From NCBI GenBank assembly GCA_002482865.1, contig DLGU01000074.1, positions 7,708 through 17,686 of the forward strand: 9,979 nt of DNA, read 5' to 3'. The notes beneath the pieces are model-generated. The model had not been told where the DNA came from, made no database searches, and saw only the letters and a list, made by a program, of their open reading frames with translations. Made by a program: the position numbers and the translations under genes. Of the stretch, positions 1 to 6,271 are shown one piece after another; position 1 is the stretch's first letter, and every line of letters starts with the position of its first letter. Origin of the DNA: Porphyrobacter sp. UBA7686. Lineage in GTDB: Bacteria; Pseudomonadota; Alphaproteobacteria; Sphingomonadales; Sphingomonadaceae.

Positions 1-90
1 GCCTACGCCAAGACCATCGTTCGCTTCCGTGATGGCCTGGTCGAACGGATTGATCGCAGTGCGCATGCCGTGGAAGGCAGTCCCGTCTGA
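1..90 (+). CDS. ABC transporter ATP-binding protein, C-terminal tail (partial)
   Basis: Only the last 29 residues and the TGA stop (88-90) are present; the start lies before the window. The readable peptide contains FRDGLVERID, which fits the end of the nucleotide-binding domain of MacB/LolD-type ATPases, where a short strand with a 'DG(x)I' turn closes the domain. The main support is context: the stop overlaps the ATG of a MacB-type permease by one base (TGATG, 88-92), the usual arrangement for the ATPase and permease of one exporter. The Walker, signature and switch motifs are outside the window, so the substrate cannot be judged. The assignment to an ABC ATPase is an inference from this tail plus the neighbour. 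Confidence 0.7.
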   Translation, partial: AYAKTIVRFRDGLVERIDRSAHAVEGSPV

Positions 91-1286
91 TGCTCGGATC
101 GACCCTCCTCTTGGCGCTGCGCGAAATCCGGCGACACATCCTGCGCTCGATCCTGACGACGCTCGGTATCATCATCGGGGTCGCGGCGGTGGTGACGATG
201 GTCACGCTCGGCAACGGTGTTACCGCGTCTGTGCAGGAAGAGATTTCATCGCTCGGCGCGAGCAACTTCATTGTCTTCCCCGTCCGCACCGATCGCGGCA
301 CGATCCGCCCTTTCGATGAGGCGGATGTGAAGGCGGTTCAGCAGCAAATCGCCGGGGTGACAATCGCGGCGGGCACCGTCGCTGCCAATGCCACGGCCTT
401 CTACAACGGGCAGGATTGGGACACTCGGGTTGTCGGCTCGAATAACGACTTCCTCGATGCGCAATCGATTACGGTCGAGGAAGGCCGCCCCTTCAGCAAG
501 GACGAAGAAGAGGCAGGCAAGAACGTCTGTCTGCTCGGCCTCAAGGTGCGCGAAGCGATCTTCGTGCCCGGCACCAGCCCGATCGGCGCGCGGATGCGGC
601 TCGGCGGTGTTTCGTGCCAGGTCATCGGCGTGATGGAAGAACGCGGGCAGGGCGGCAACGGCGCGGATGATGATGATGCAGTCTATCTGCCGCTCAAGAA
701 CGTCCAGCGGCGGTTTCGCGGCAACGAAAACCTCGATTACTTCGTGCTGAAGTATGATCCTTCCTATGCGCCGTCGGTCATTCAAGATTCGCTGGTCGAT
801 CTGCTGCGTGAACGCCGCCTGTTGCAGGGGGAGCAGCCCAATGACTTCAACGTCATCGACACGGCGCAGGTCAATCAGGCGCTGGGCGCGGCGACCGGTG
901 CGCTGACGGCGATGGTGGCGGTGATTGCCTCGATCAGTCTCTTGGTGGGCGGCATCGGGATCATGAACATCATGCTGGTGTCGGTGACCGAACGGACCCG
1001 CGAAATCGGCATCCGCCTCGCCATCGGCGCGCTGGCGCGGGAGGTGCGCTTGCAGTTTCTGACTGAAGCCGTGGTGCTTTGCGCGCTGGGCGGATTGGTG
1101 GGGATTGCCTTGGGCTTCGGTGCCTCGATCGGGCTTGCCGCGGCCATCGATGTGCCCTTCGTGTTTGATCCGATGATCAATCTGGTGAGCTTCCTGTTTG
1201 CGGCGGGCATGGGCATCGTCTTCGGGTACTACCCCGCCAGCCGCGCCTCCAAACTCGATCCGATTGACGCGCTGCGGCACGAATAA
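90..1286 (+). CDS. MacB/FtsX-family ABC transporter permease
   Basis: A 398-residue inner-membrane permease of the MacB-type (type VII) ABC family, which couples cytoplasmic ATP hydrolysis to movement of substrates in the periplasm or across the envelope. An N-terminal membrane helix lies at about 20-40 (TLGIIIGVAAVVTMV). It is followed by a large periplasmic MacB_PCD-like domain at about 45-265. Three C-terminal helices lie near 272-298, 322-352 and 362-381. Family signatures are ERTREIGIRLAIGA (301-314) and the terminal YPASRASKLDPIDALRHE (381-398), which match the FtsX-domain ends of MacB and YknZ proteins. The acidic run DDDD at 193-196 lies in the periplasmic part. The ATG overlaps the ATPase stop by one base, and GGAAGG at 72-77 is a plausible if distant ribosome site. 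No MacA-like adaptor or outer-membrane partner is visible, so the substrate is unknown. Confidence 0.93.
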   Translation: MLGSTLLLALREIRRHILRSILTTLGIIIGVAAVVTMVTLGNGVTASVQEEISSLGASNFIVFPVRTDRGTIRPFDEADVKAVQQQIAGVTIAAGTVAANATAFYNGQDWDTRVVGSNNDFLDAQSITVEEGRPFSKDEEEAGKNVCLLGLKVREAIFVPGTSPIGARMRLGGVSCQVIGVMEERGQGGNGADDDDAVYLPLKNVQRRFRGNENLDYFVLKYDPSYAPSVIQDSLVDLLRERRLLQGEQPNDFNVIDTAQVNQALGAATGALTAMVAVIASISLLVGGIGIMNIMLVSVTERTREIGIRLAIGALAREVRLQFLTEAVVLCALGGLVGIALGFGASIGLAAAIDVPFVFDPMINLVSFLFAAGMGIVFGYYPASRASKLDPIDALRHE

Positions 1287-1349
1287 GCGGCCGCATCCCG
1301 CAGCGCGGCGTTTCGCGGCGGCGCTTTCCGCGCTAAGGGCCGCGCCATC

Positions 1350-1829
1350 ATGCAACTCGACATCGATATCGAAGACTGGCCTGCGAGCGACTGGGAAGTG
1401 CTGGCAGAGCGCGCTGCGCAGGCGGCGGGTGAGGGCGAACCGCTGCTCGCCAACCCGCGCCTGATCGTCAGCCTGCTGTTCACCTCTGATGCCGAGGTCC
1501 ACACGCTGAACCGCGAATGGCGCGAGCGGGACAAGCCGACCAACGTCCTCAGCTTCCCGATGCTGGAGCGAGAGGAACTCGAAGCCCTCGCATCAGACGG
1601 CCCGCCCGAAATGCTCGGCGACATCGCGCTGGCGCATGAAACTTGTGCACGCGAAGCGGCGGAGAAGGGCGTGGCGCTTGAAGCCCATGCCGCCCACCTG
1701 ATCGTCCACGGACTGCTCCATCTTGCCGGCCACGATCACGTCGATAGCGACGCTCAGGCCGAGGCGATGGAGGCGCTGGAGACAGCGATACTTGCCAAAC
1801 TGGGCATCGCTGACCCATATGAGGCTTGA
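1350..1829 (+). CDS. ybeY: YbeY, rRNA maturation endoribonuclease
   Basis: A 159-residue cytoplasmic zinc-dependent single-strand endoribonuclease. The family acts in 16S rRNA 3'-end maturation and 70S ribosome quality control. The diagnostic H-x3-H-x5-H zinc site is HGLLHLAGHDH, with His120, His124 and His130. The conserved upstream block NREWRERDKPTNVLSFP (about 54-70) and MLGDIALA (88-95) are also present. The length is normal for the family. The ATG at 1350 gives the typical short N-terminal strand (MQLDIDIED), and AAGGG near 1335-1339 can act as a weak ribosome site. It sits 63 bases after the ABC permease and 27 bases before the CorC-type gene, so it probably shares a transcript with the latter. 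In many bacteria phoH lies directly upstream of ybeY; here that place is held by the exporter permease. Confidence 0.96.
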   Translation: MQLDIDIEDWPASDWEVLAERAAQAAGEGEPLLANPRLIVSLLFTSDAEVHTLNREWRERDKPTNVLSFPMLEREELEALASDGPPEMLGDIALAHETCAREAAEKGVALEAHAAHLIVHGLLHLAGHDHVDSDAQAEAMEALETAILAKLGIADPYEA

Positions 1830-1856
1830 AACTGCATAGGAGCCCCATTCAAGGCC

Positions 1857-2786
1857 ATGGCCGATTCCCATTCGCCCGCATCTCAATCCGGAGACGCGGA
1901 CAGTAGCAGCGGGCTGTGGCCTGCGCTGCGCAAGCTCCTGAAGCTCGAAGGCGCCCGCTCCCTGCGCGAGCAGCTTGAAGAAGCCATCGACGAGCACGAG
2001 GACGAAAACGGTGGCCCCGGTTCCGATACCGGCGGCAGCGGCGGGGGTGACCTGTCGCGGGTCGAGCGGCAGATGCTGCGCAACCTCCTCCACTTTTCCG
2101 AACATGATGCCGATGACGTGGCTGTGCCGCGCGGCAAGATCATCGCGGTCGATGCGTCGATCAGCTGGGAAGACATGGTCGCCGCCTTCAGCGAGCACGG
2201 CCATTCGCGCATGCCGGTCTATCGCGAGACGCTCGATAGCGTGGTGGGCATGATCCACATCAAGGATGTGTTCCCCTTCCTCGCCAATGGCACGCCGCCA
2301 CCCGCTGACTGGACCACGCTGATGCGCCAGCCGCTTTACGTGCCACAGGCGCGCGGGGCGCTGGATGTGCTCGCTGACATGCGCACCCAGCGCGTGCACC
2401 TTGCCATCGTGCTCGATGAATTCTCGGGGACTGACGGGCTCATCACGATCGAGGATCTGGTCGAGGAAATCGTGGGCGAGATCGAGGATGAGCACGACGA
2501 GACGCCCGAAGAGCTGATCGTCCCCATCGGCGAAGGCATGTGGGACGTGGACGCCCGCGCCGAGCTTGATGACATTGCCGAGCGGATCGATCCGCGTCTC
2601 GCTGAAGTGGCGGAATCGGTCGACACGCTGGGCGGCCTCGCTTTCGTGCTGGCCGAGGCTGTGCCCGCTGTGGGCACAGTGCTGGAACATCCGAGCGGTT
2701 GGCGGATTGAGGTGACGGCGGGTGACGAAACCCACGTAACCCGGCTACGATTGCATCCACCGGAAGATGCAAGTGAGATGCAATAG
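1857..2786 (+). CDS. CorC/HlyC-type CBS-domain protein
   Basis: A 309-residue soluble protein of the CorC/TlyC (hemolysin-C-like) family, with a pair of CBS domains and a C-terminal CorC_HlyC domain. An acidic, Gly/Ser-rich N-terminal segment (about 1-66) is followed by RQMLRNLLHFSEHDADDVAVPR (71-92), the usual lead-in to CBS1. CBS1 carries HSRMPVY (116-122) and VVGMIHIKDV (129-138). CBS2 ends in the hallmark GTDGLITIEDLVEEIVGEI (191-209) followed by DEHDE. The C-terminal domain covers about 217-303. No membrane helix is seen, unlike the longer YfjD/CorB type. The family is linked to Mg2+/Co2+ handling and envelope stress, but its biochemical role is not settled. The ybeY-corC adjacency is widely conserved. 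An AGGAG at 1838-1842 lies 14 bases before the ATG, longer than ideal. The last 36 bases carry two heptamers of the repeat cluster described separately. Confidence 0.92.
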   Translation: MADSHSPASQSGDADSSSGLWPALRKLLKLEGARSLREQLEEAIDEHEDENGGPGSDTGGSGGGDLSRVERQMLRNLLHFSEHDADDVAVPRGKIIAVDASISWEDMVAAFSEHGHSRMPVYRETLDSVVGMIHIKDVFPFLANGTPPPADWTTLMRQPLYVPQARGALDVLADMRTQRVHLAIVLDEFSGTDGLITIEDLVEEIVGEIEDEHDETPEELIVPIGEGMWDVDARAELDDIAERIDPRLAEVAESVDTLGGLAFVLAEAVPAVGTVLEHPSGWRIEVTAGDETHVTRLRLHPPEDASEMQ

Positions 2787-2834
2787 GCGCAACTTTTTCG
2801 CCATCCACGCATTTTTTCTTCGATTTTTTGCATC
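2751..2834. promoter_or_regulatory. Cluster of TTGCATC/GATGCAA heptamers upstream of lysR
   Basis: Four exact copies of one heptamer lie within 84 bases: TTGCATC at 2751-2757 and 2828-2834, and the inverted form GATGCAA at 2766-2772 and 2777-2783. The first two make a perfect dyad with an eight-base spacer, whose core is ATC-N8-GAT, one base shorter than the ATC-N9-GAT core known from NodD-type LysR sites. The last copy could overlap a -35 region of the lysR promoter (TTGCAT at 2828), with a loose TATCTC at 2853-2858. Position and symmetry suggest an operator for the adjacent LysR protein. Binding is inference; the repeats themselves are read directly. Confidence 0.4.
2778..2817 (+). terminator. 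Weak candidate terminator after the corC-type gene
   Basis: GGCG (2786-2789) can pair with CGCC (2799-2802) across a nine-base loop. An outer ATGC/GCAT pair (2778-2781 with 2809-2812) could extend it, and six T residues follow at 2812-2817. The two stem segments are separated by unpaired bases, so the structure is not strong. It is the only terminator-like element between this gene and lysR. It overlaps the region probably used for the lysR promoter. Confidence 0.25.
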
Positions 2835-2879
2835 CAATCGGCGTCTCGGGCGTATCTCTCTTCACCAAGGAGAGAATTC

Positions 2880-3764
2880 ATGCCTGCACGTCGTCTTCCC
2901 CCCCTGCGCGCGCTTGAAGCTTTCATGCGCACGGTCCGTCTGGGCTCTGCCCGGGCGGCGGCGGAGGAAATCGGTCTCAGCCCCTCGGCGCTGTCGCGGC
3001 GGATCAGCAATCTCGAAGAATTTGTTGGTAAAAAGCTGTTCACCCGCGCGCGTCAGTCGATGCAGCTGACGGATGAGGGCCAGGCCTTCTATGAGGCAGT
3101 GAACCCGCATATGGAAGCGCTCGCCCGCGCGGTGGAGAGCCAGTCGGACAATATCGCGCTGTTGCGCCTACGCCTCGGCGTGCTGCCGATGTTCGGCAGC
3201 CAGCGCCTGTTCCCGCGGCTGGGCGAGCTGCGCAAGCGCCACCCGCTGCTGCACATCGACATTGACACCGCCCCGCATCTCGAAGACCGGGTGGGCGACA
3301 CGCTGGATGCCGCGATCATCCTGTCACGCGGACCGGCAAGCGGGCTGCACGCTGTGCGGCTCGATCACAATCTCGTCCATGCGATCTGTTCCAAGGACAC
3401 CGCGCGTGCGATCGGCCCGGACATCACGCCGGAAGTGATGACGAAGCAGACCTTCTTGATCCACAATGAACTGCCCGAAAGCTTCATGGCGTGGAAGAAG
3501 GCCAATGGGCTCGACACGATGGACCCGGCCGCGATTGACCATTACGATTCGGGCGCATTGATGCTGGAGGCCGCCGCACAGGGGCTCGGCATCGCAATCA
3601 TGCACGACGATCACTTGCGCCGCGCCAACGACAATCGCTTGATCAACCTGCCGGGCAAGCCGGTCGAAAGCCCCTATAGCTACTGGTTCGTGTGCAAGCC
3701 GGTCGCGCTGGAAAGCCGCCCGGTCCGGATCTTCCACGATTGGCTGGTCAGGGCTGGGCTTTAA
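2880..3764 (+). CDS. LysR-family transcriptional regulator, GcvA-like
   Basis: A 294-residue cytoplasmic DNA-binding regulator of normal length for the family. The N-terminal winged helix-turn-helix (about 7-66) reads LRALEAFMRTVRLGSARAAA, then LSPSALSRRISNLEEFVG and LFTR, all classic LysR positions. The effector-binding domain follows (about 92-290). The PLRALEAF opening and the overall layout resemble the GcvA/AmpR branch, but the ligand and targets cannot be told from sequence. The start is well supported by AAGGAG at 2867-2872, seven bases before the ATG. The 93-base gap in front is AT-rich, with two ATTTTTT runs (2811-2817 and 2823-2829) and part of a heptamer cluster that may be its own operator. 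It converges on plsC, and the two stop codons share TTAA at 3761-3764. It sits between corC and plsC with no obvious functional partner, so it may act on a distant gene. Confidence 0.93.
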   Translation: MPARRLPPLRALEAFMRTVRLGSARAAAEEIGLSPSALSRRISNLEEFVGKKLFTRARQSMQLTDEGQAFYEAVNPHMEALARAVESQSDNIALLRLRLGVLPMFGSQRLFPRLGELRKRHPLLHIDIDTAPHLEDRVGDTLDAAIILSRGPASGLHAVRLDHNLVHAICSKDTARAIGPDITPEVMTKQTFLIHNELPESFMAWKKANGLDTMDPAAIDHYDSGALMLEAAAQGLGIAIMHDDHLRRANDNRLINLPGKPVESPYSYWFVCKPVALESRPVRIFHDWLVRAGL

Positions 3765-4627
3765 CCCGCGGCCTGATCTTCATTCTTCGGTTCATACCGA
3801 ACCGGTGCAACCGTGTGCGCGAACGGCCGAAGCGGCTTGCCGAGTATCTCGATCAGCGCTTCCTCGATCCGGCGGCGCGATTCGTGGCTGATCGCCTTGC
3901 GGCCGCGGAAGTCCTCCGGGCTGAAGGGTTCGAGGTAGTGTAGCCGGACTTTGAAGGTGCCCTTGCGTGACAGCACTCGCTTGGCATTATTGATGCCGCT
4001 TTCCTCTCCAATCCATCCGATCCATTCAGCGACCGGGCCGTAATCGAGGATCACCGGCTGCACCAACACGCCGGGAGGCGGCGGTTCGAGCACCGAGAGC
4101 ATCGAGGTTTTGAACGGCAGCAGCGATTGCCCGTCAGTCGTGGTGCCTTCAGGGAAGACCGTCACCGACCAGTTATCGACCAGCGCTTCCTTCAGCGCGT
4201 TGATCTGTTCAGCCACGCCCATGCGGTGTTCGCGCTTGACGAAGACCGTGCGGTTGAGGCTCGCAAGCCAACCGACCACCGGCGCTTCGGCGAGTTCCGC
4301 CTTGGCGACAAAGGCCGTGCCGCTCGCCCCTGCCAGCGCTAGGATATCGATCCACGACAGGTGGTTGGCGACGAAGAATACATCGCGCTTCAGATGGGTG
4401 CCGATCACCTCGACCTTGGCCCCGCACACCCGCGCCGCATAGCGCAGGAACAGCATCGGGAAGGGTGAGCCATAGGACAGCACCCGGTAGAGATAGTGCA
4501 ACGGCACGAAGACGATGATGAGCGCAATCAGCGCGAGCGCACGGGCGATCAGCCGCATCCAGCCTATAGCGGATACCGGCGTGCTTTCCCCCCGCGCGGC
4601 AGCCGCGCGCAGTTCTGCGTCAGTCAT
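3761..4627 (-). CDS. plsC: 1-acyl-sn-glycerol-3-phosphate acyltransferase (PlsC family)
   Basis: A 288-residue membrane-associated acyltransferase that likely transfers an acyl chain to lysophosphatidic acid, giving phosphatidic acid for phospholipid synthesis. One hydrophobic helix lies at about 24-45 (LIARALALIALIIVFVPLHY). The catalytic H-x4-D box is NHLSWID with His89 and Asp94. A second block, GWLASLNRTVFVKR, is at 119-132, the substrate-binding box FPEGTTTDG is at 158-166, and the fourth block with a conserved Pro is near 191. I place the start at 4627, not at a further upstream in-frame codon at 4762, because the upstream 45 residues are a shadow of fur and lack family similarity. At 4627 the ATG overlaps the fur stop (ATGACTGA), suggesting translational coupling. 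An ornithine-lipid OlsA-type acyltransferase is a possible alternative. The TAA stop overlaps that of the convergent lysR. Confidence 0.92.
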   Translation of the reverse strand: MTDAELRAAAARGESTPVSAIGWMRLIARALALIALIIVFVPLHYLYRVLSYGSPFPMLFLRYAARVCGAKVEVIGTHLKRDVFFVANHLSWIDILALAGASGTAFVAKAELAEAPVVGWLASLNRTVFVKREHRMGVAEQINALKEALVDNWSVTVFPEGTTTDGQSLLPFKTSMLSVLEPPPPGVLVQPVILDYGPVAEWIGWIGEESGINNAKRVLSRKGTFKVRLHYLEPFSPEDFRGRKAISHESRRRIEEALIEILGKPLRPFAHTVAPVRYEPKNEDQAAG

Positions 4628-5054
4628 TGCGCGACAAGCGCACGCCGTAGAGCTCCATGCGGTGGTCGACGAGCCGGTATCCCAGTCGCTCGGCAATCTG
4701 GCGCTGGAGCGCTTCGACTTCCGGGTCGACGAATTCGACGACCTTACCGGTTTCCACGTCAATCAGGTGATCGTGGTGCGCTTCGGGCACGGGTTCATAG
4801 CGCGAGCGCCCATCGCCGAAATCGTGACGGTCAAGGATACCCGCTTCCTCGAACAGGCGCACGGTGCGATACACCGTCGCAATCGAGATGCGCGGATCGA
4901 CCGCAGCCGCGCGGCTGTGCAACAGCTCGACATCGGGGTGGTCGTCACTCTCCGACAGCACCTTGGCGATCACCCGGCGCTGTTCGGTAATGCGCAGGCC
5001 TTTTTCGGCGCAAAGTTGTTCGAGATCGATTTTCTGGTTCACGGAACGCTCCAT
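4620..5054 (-). CDS. fur: Fur-family metal-responsive repressor
   Basis: A 144-residue regulator of the Fur superfamily, closest in pattern to alphaproteobacterial Fur/Mur. The winged-helix domain covers about 10-85, with recognition helix ISIATVYRTVRLFEEAGIL (57-75). The hinge and dimer domain carry the metal-binding HHDH (93-96), followed by LIDVETGKVVEF and a C-terminal His131. The only Cys is Cys15, so the structural CxxC zinc site found in E. coli Fur is absent, as in many rhizobial Mur/Fur proteins. Whether it senses iron or manganese cannot be read from sequence. The ATG at 5054 has no clear ribosome site. A GTG at 5042, giving 140 residues, has GGAG (5053-5050) ending seven bases before it and may be the true start. 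It overlaps plsC by eight bases. A strong hairpin lies about 40 bases upstream. Confidence 0.93.
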   Translation of the reverse strand: MERSVNQKIDLEQLCAEKGLRITEQRRVIAKVLSESDDHPDVELLHSRAAAVDPRISIATVYRTVRLFEEAGILDRHDFGDGRSRYEPVPEAHHDHLIDVETGKVVEFVDPEVEALQRQIAERLGYRLVDHRMELYGVRLSRND

Positions 5055-5093
5055 CGCCGAGTGCGCCGCCCCTGTGGGATGCGATCGCCCGAA

Positions 5094-5134
5094 AGCAAGA
5101 CAGCCTCATCCCTACAGGGACGAGGCTGCTTGCT
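5094..5134 (-). terminator. Long hairpin between mucR and fur, likely mucR terminator
   Basis: On the minus strand a stem of about 18 base pairs forms. AGCAAGCAGCCTCGTCCC pairs with GGGATGAGGCTG(T)CTTGCT, with one bulged T, one G-T wobble and a TGTA loop centred at 5113-5116. Read as plus-strand RNA the wobble becomes an A/C mismatch, so the structure favours the minus-strand transcript. Only three T residues follow (5094-5092), so it is a terminator with a weak U-tract. It starts 74 bases after the mucR stop and ends 39 bases before the fur ATG. It could also act as an attenuator in a long fur leader. Confidence 0.65.
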
Positions 5135-5207
5135 CAAGCGGGCCGTCCACCCTCTCAACAGGGGCAGTCGGGCCGGCTGATGGGCAATGCGACCAGAGGG
5201 CGCGGTT

Positions 5208-5660
5208 TTACGCCGTCTTCTTGGTCCGACGACCCTTGGGCGCCATCACAGTGCCGGGCTTGCGACCAAGACCGATCTTCTTGGCAAGATCGCGGCGCTT
5301 TTCGGCATAGTTGGGGGCGACCATCGGGTAATCAGCCGGCAGGCCCCAACGCGCGCGGTAGTCTTCCGGCGTCATGTTGTAATTGGTGCGAAGATAGCGC
5401 TTGAGCATCTTCAGCTCCTTGCCATCTTCCAGACAGACGATGTGATCCGGTTTAACCGAATTGCGGATCGAGACCGCAGGCTTGGGCTTGGGTTCTTCGA
5501 TCTCAACCTTCTCACCCAGATTGGCGAGCGCGTTGTAGACGTTGGTGATAAGTGCCGGGACATCAGTCACCGCCACATCATTGTTGCTGACATGCGCAGC
5601 GACAATGTCGCTGGTCAGCGTGATAAGAGTTTCGTTCATATCAATTTCCAGATCCTGCAT
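5208..5660 (-). CDS. MucR/Ros-family transcriptional regulator with degenerate zinc finger
   Basis: A 150-residue DNA-binding regulator of the MucR/Ros family, which in alphaproteobacteria acts as an H-NS-like silencer of AT-rich promoters controlling surface, exopolysaccharide and cell-cycle genes. The N-terminal oligomerisation part is MNETLITLTSDIVAAHVSNN (8-27). The DNA-binding domain (about 68-132) contains IVCLEDGKELKMLKRYLRTN and ends in DYPMVAPNYAEKR. The four positions that bind zinc in Ros are Cys76, Asp79, Tyr89 and Asn93 here, so at most one or two ligands remain. The tail is strongly basic (GRRTKKTA). I chose the ATG at 5660 because GAGAGGA (5671-5665) lies just upstream. A TTG at 5684 would add eight residues and an ATG at 5639 would remove seven. 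It is flanked by short intergenic gaps and a downstream hairpin, so it is probably transcribed alone. Confidence 0.9.
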   Translation of the reverse strand: MQDLEIDMNETLITLTSDIVAAHVSNNDVAVTDVPALITNVYNALANLGEKVEIEEPKPKPAVSIRNSVKPDHIVCLEDGKELKMLKRYLRTNYNMTPEDYRARWGLPADYPMVAPNYAEKRRDLAKKIGLGRKPGTVMAPKGRRTKKTA

Positions 5661-5731
5661 GAGTTCCTCTCGCACGGCGTTCAAGGCGCACCGGTTACTG
5701 CGCCATGGCTCAAGCCGTCAATCTTGGCAAC

Positions 5732-5754
5732 TGGTGTGCTCCGCCAGCACATCG
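5732..5754. repeat. Inverted repeat between rimI and mucR
   Basis: TGTGCT (5735-5740) and AGCACA (5746-5751) form a perfect six-base dyad around CCGCC, extendable with a G-T and a G-C pair. It lies in the gap between the rimI stop and the mucR start. No T-run follows on either strand, so it does not look like a terminator. On the minus strand a TTGACG (5721-5716) follows it, which might be a -35 element for mucR, but no good -10 is seen at normal spacing. It could be an operator or an RNA hairpin at the end of the rimI message. Confidence 0.3.
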
Positions 5755-5776
5755 ATTTGCGATGAATGGAGTTCTA

Positions 5777-6271
5777 CTAGATTGATCGACCGAAAGTAAT
5801 CGCGTCGACACGCTCGCCGTTTGCCATGCGGTAATAGTTACGCCGCTCACCAATCGGTTCAAAACCAAACTTGTGATACAATTGGATGGCAGGATTTCCG
5901 CGCCGCATTTCCAAGAAGATACGCGTGACACCGCGCATTCGAGCAGCGGTGAACAAGTGTTCGAGCAGCGCCGCACCAACGCCGCGCCGCCGCGCGCCGG
6001 GTATGACCGCGATTAGCAGCAGCTCTTCTTCATCGAGCACATAGCGGGTGAGCACGAATCCGGCGGGTGCGGGACCTTCATGGCAATCCCCGATGTCAGG
6101 GATCGGCGCGCCGTTAGCGTCGACCACCAGCGCATGGGTGCTGGAAAGAGTCAGCGCATCGGCCACCTGCCGCCGGTTCCAGGCCTCGCCAAAGGCCGGG
6201 TCGAACGCTGCCTCCATCACCACCATGATCCGGTCGATGAGAGCGGGACTGGGGGCGGGGCGGGGGGTCAT
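5777..6271 (-). CDS. rimI: RimI-type ribosomal protein N-acetyltransferase (GNAT)
   Basis: A 164-residue GNAT-fold acetyltransferase. RimI uses acetyl-CoA to acetylate the N-terminal alanine of ribosomal protein bS18 and sometimes other proteins. The acetyl-CoA pyrophosphate loop is RRRGVGAALL (94-103), matching the R/Q-x-x-G-x-G/A signature. It is preceded by the beta-4 strand ELLLIAVIPG (83-92). The C-terminal RimI-like block reads LEMRRGNPAIQLYHKFGFEPIGERRNYY (120-147 in outline). The insert GAPIPDIGDCHEGPAP (54-69) is longer than in E. coli RimI. The ATG overlaps the tsaB stop by four bases (ATGA, 6271-6268), so translation is probably coupled. The tsaB-rimI pairing is widely conserved and supports this call over a generic GNAT. 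Confidence 0.92.
   Translation of the reverse strand: MTPRPAPSPALIDRIMVVMEAAFDPAFGEAWNRRQVADALTLSSTHALVVDANGAPIPDIGDCHEGPAPAGFVLTRYVLDEEELLLIAVIPGARRRGVGAALLEHLFTAARMRGVTRIFLEMRRGNPAIQLYHKFGFEPIGERRNYYRMANGERVDAITFGRSI

Noticed and set aside
1302..1334. Seven-base inverted repeat (AGCGCGG/CCGCGCT) between the ABC permease and ybeY
   Set aside because: The loop is 19 bases, no T-run follows, and short GC-only repeats are expected in DNA of this composition, so it is not called a terminator.
246..1502. 418-residue open frame on the minus strand opposite the ABC permease and ybeY
   Set aside because: It mirrors the codon bias of the real plus-strand genes, is rich in His, Arg and Asp without any family motif, and spans two unrelated genes.
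1593..2735. 380-residue minus-strand frame opposite ybeY and the corC-type gene
   Set aside because: The plus-strand frames carry clear YbeY and CBS/CorC motifs; this one has none and is a GC-rich antisense shadow.
4628..4762. N-terminal extension of plsC by 45 residues
   Set aside because: The added segment is Ser/Arg/Thr-rich, lies wholly within fur in another frame, and removes the natural ATGACTGA overlap; the family starts just before the first membrane helix.
4515..5180. 221-residue plus-strand frame across plsC and fur
   Set aside because: It is antisense to two genes with full catalytic or metal-binding motifs and crosses the mucR-fur hairpin, with no motifs of its own.
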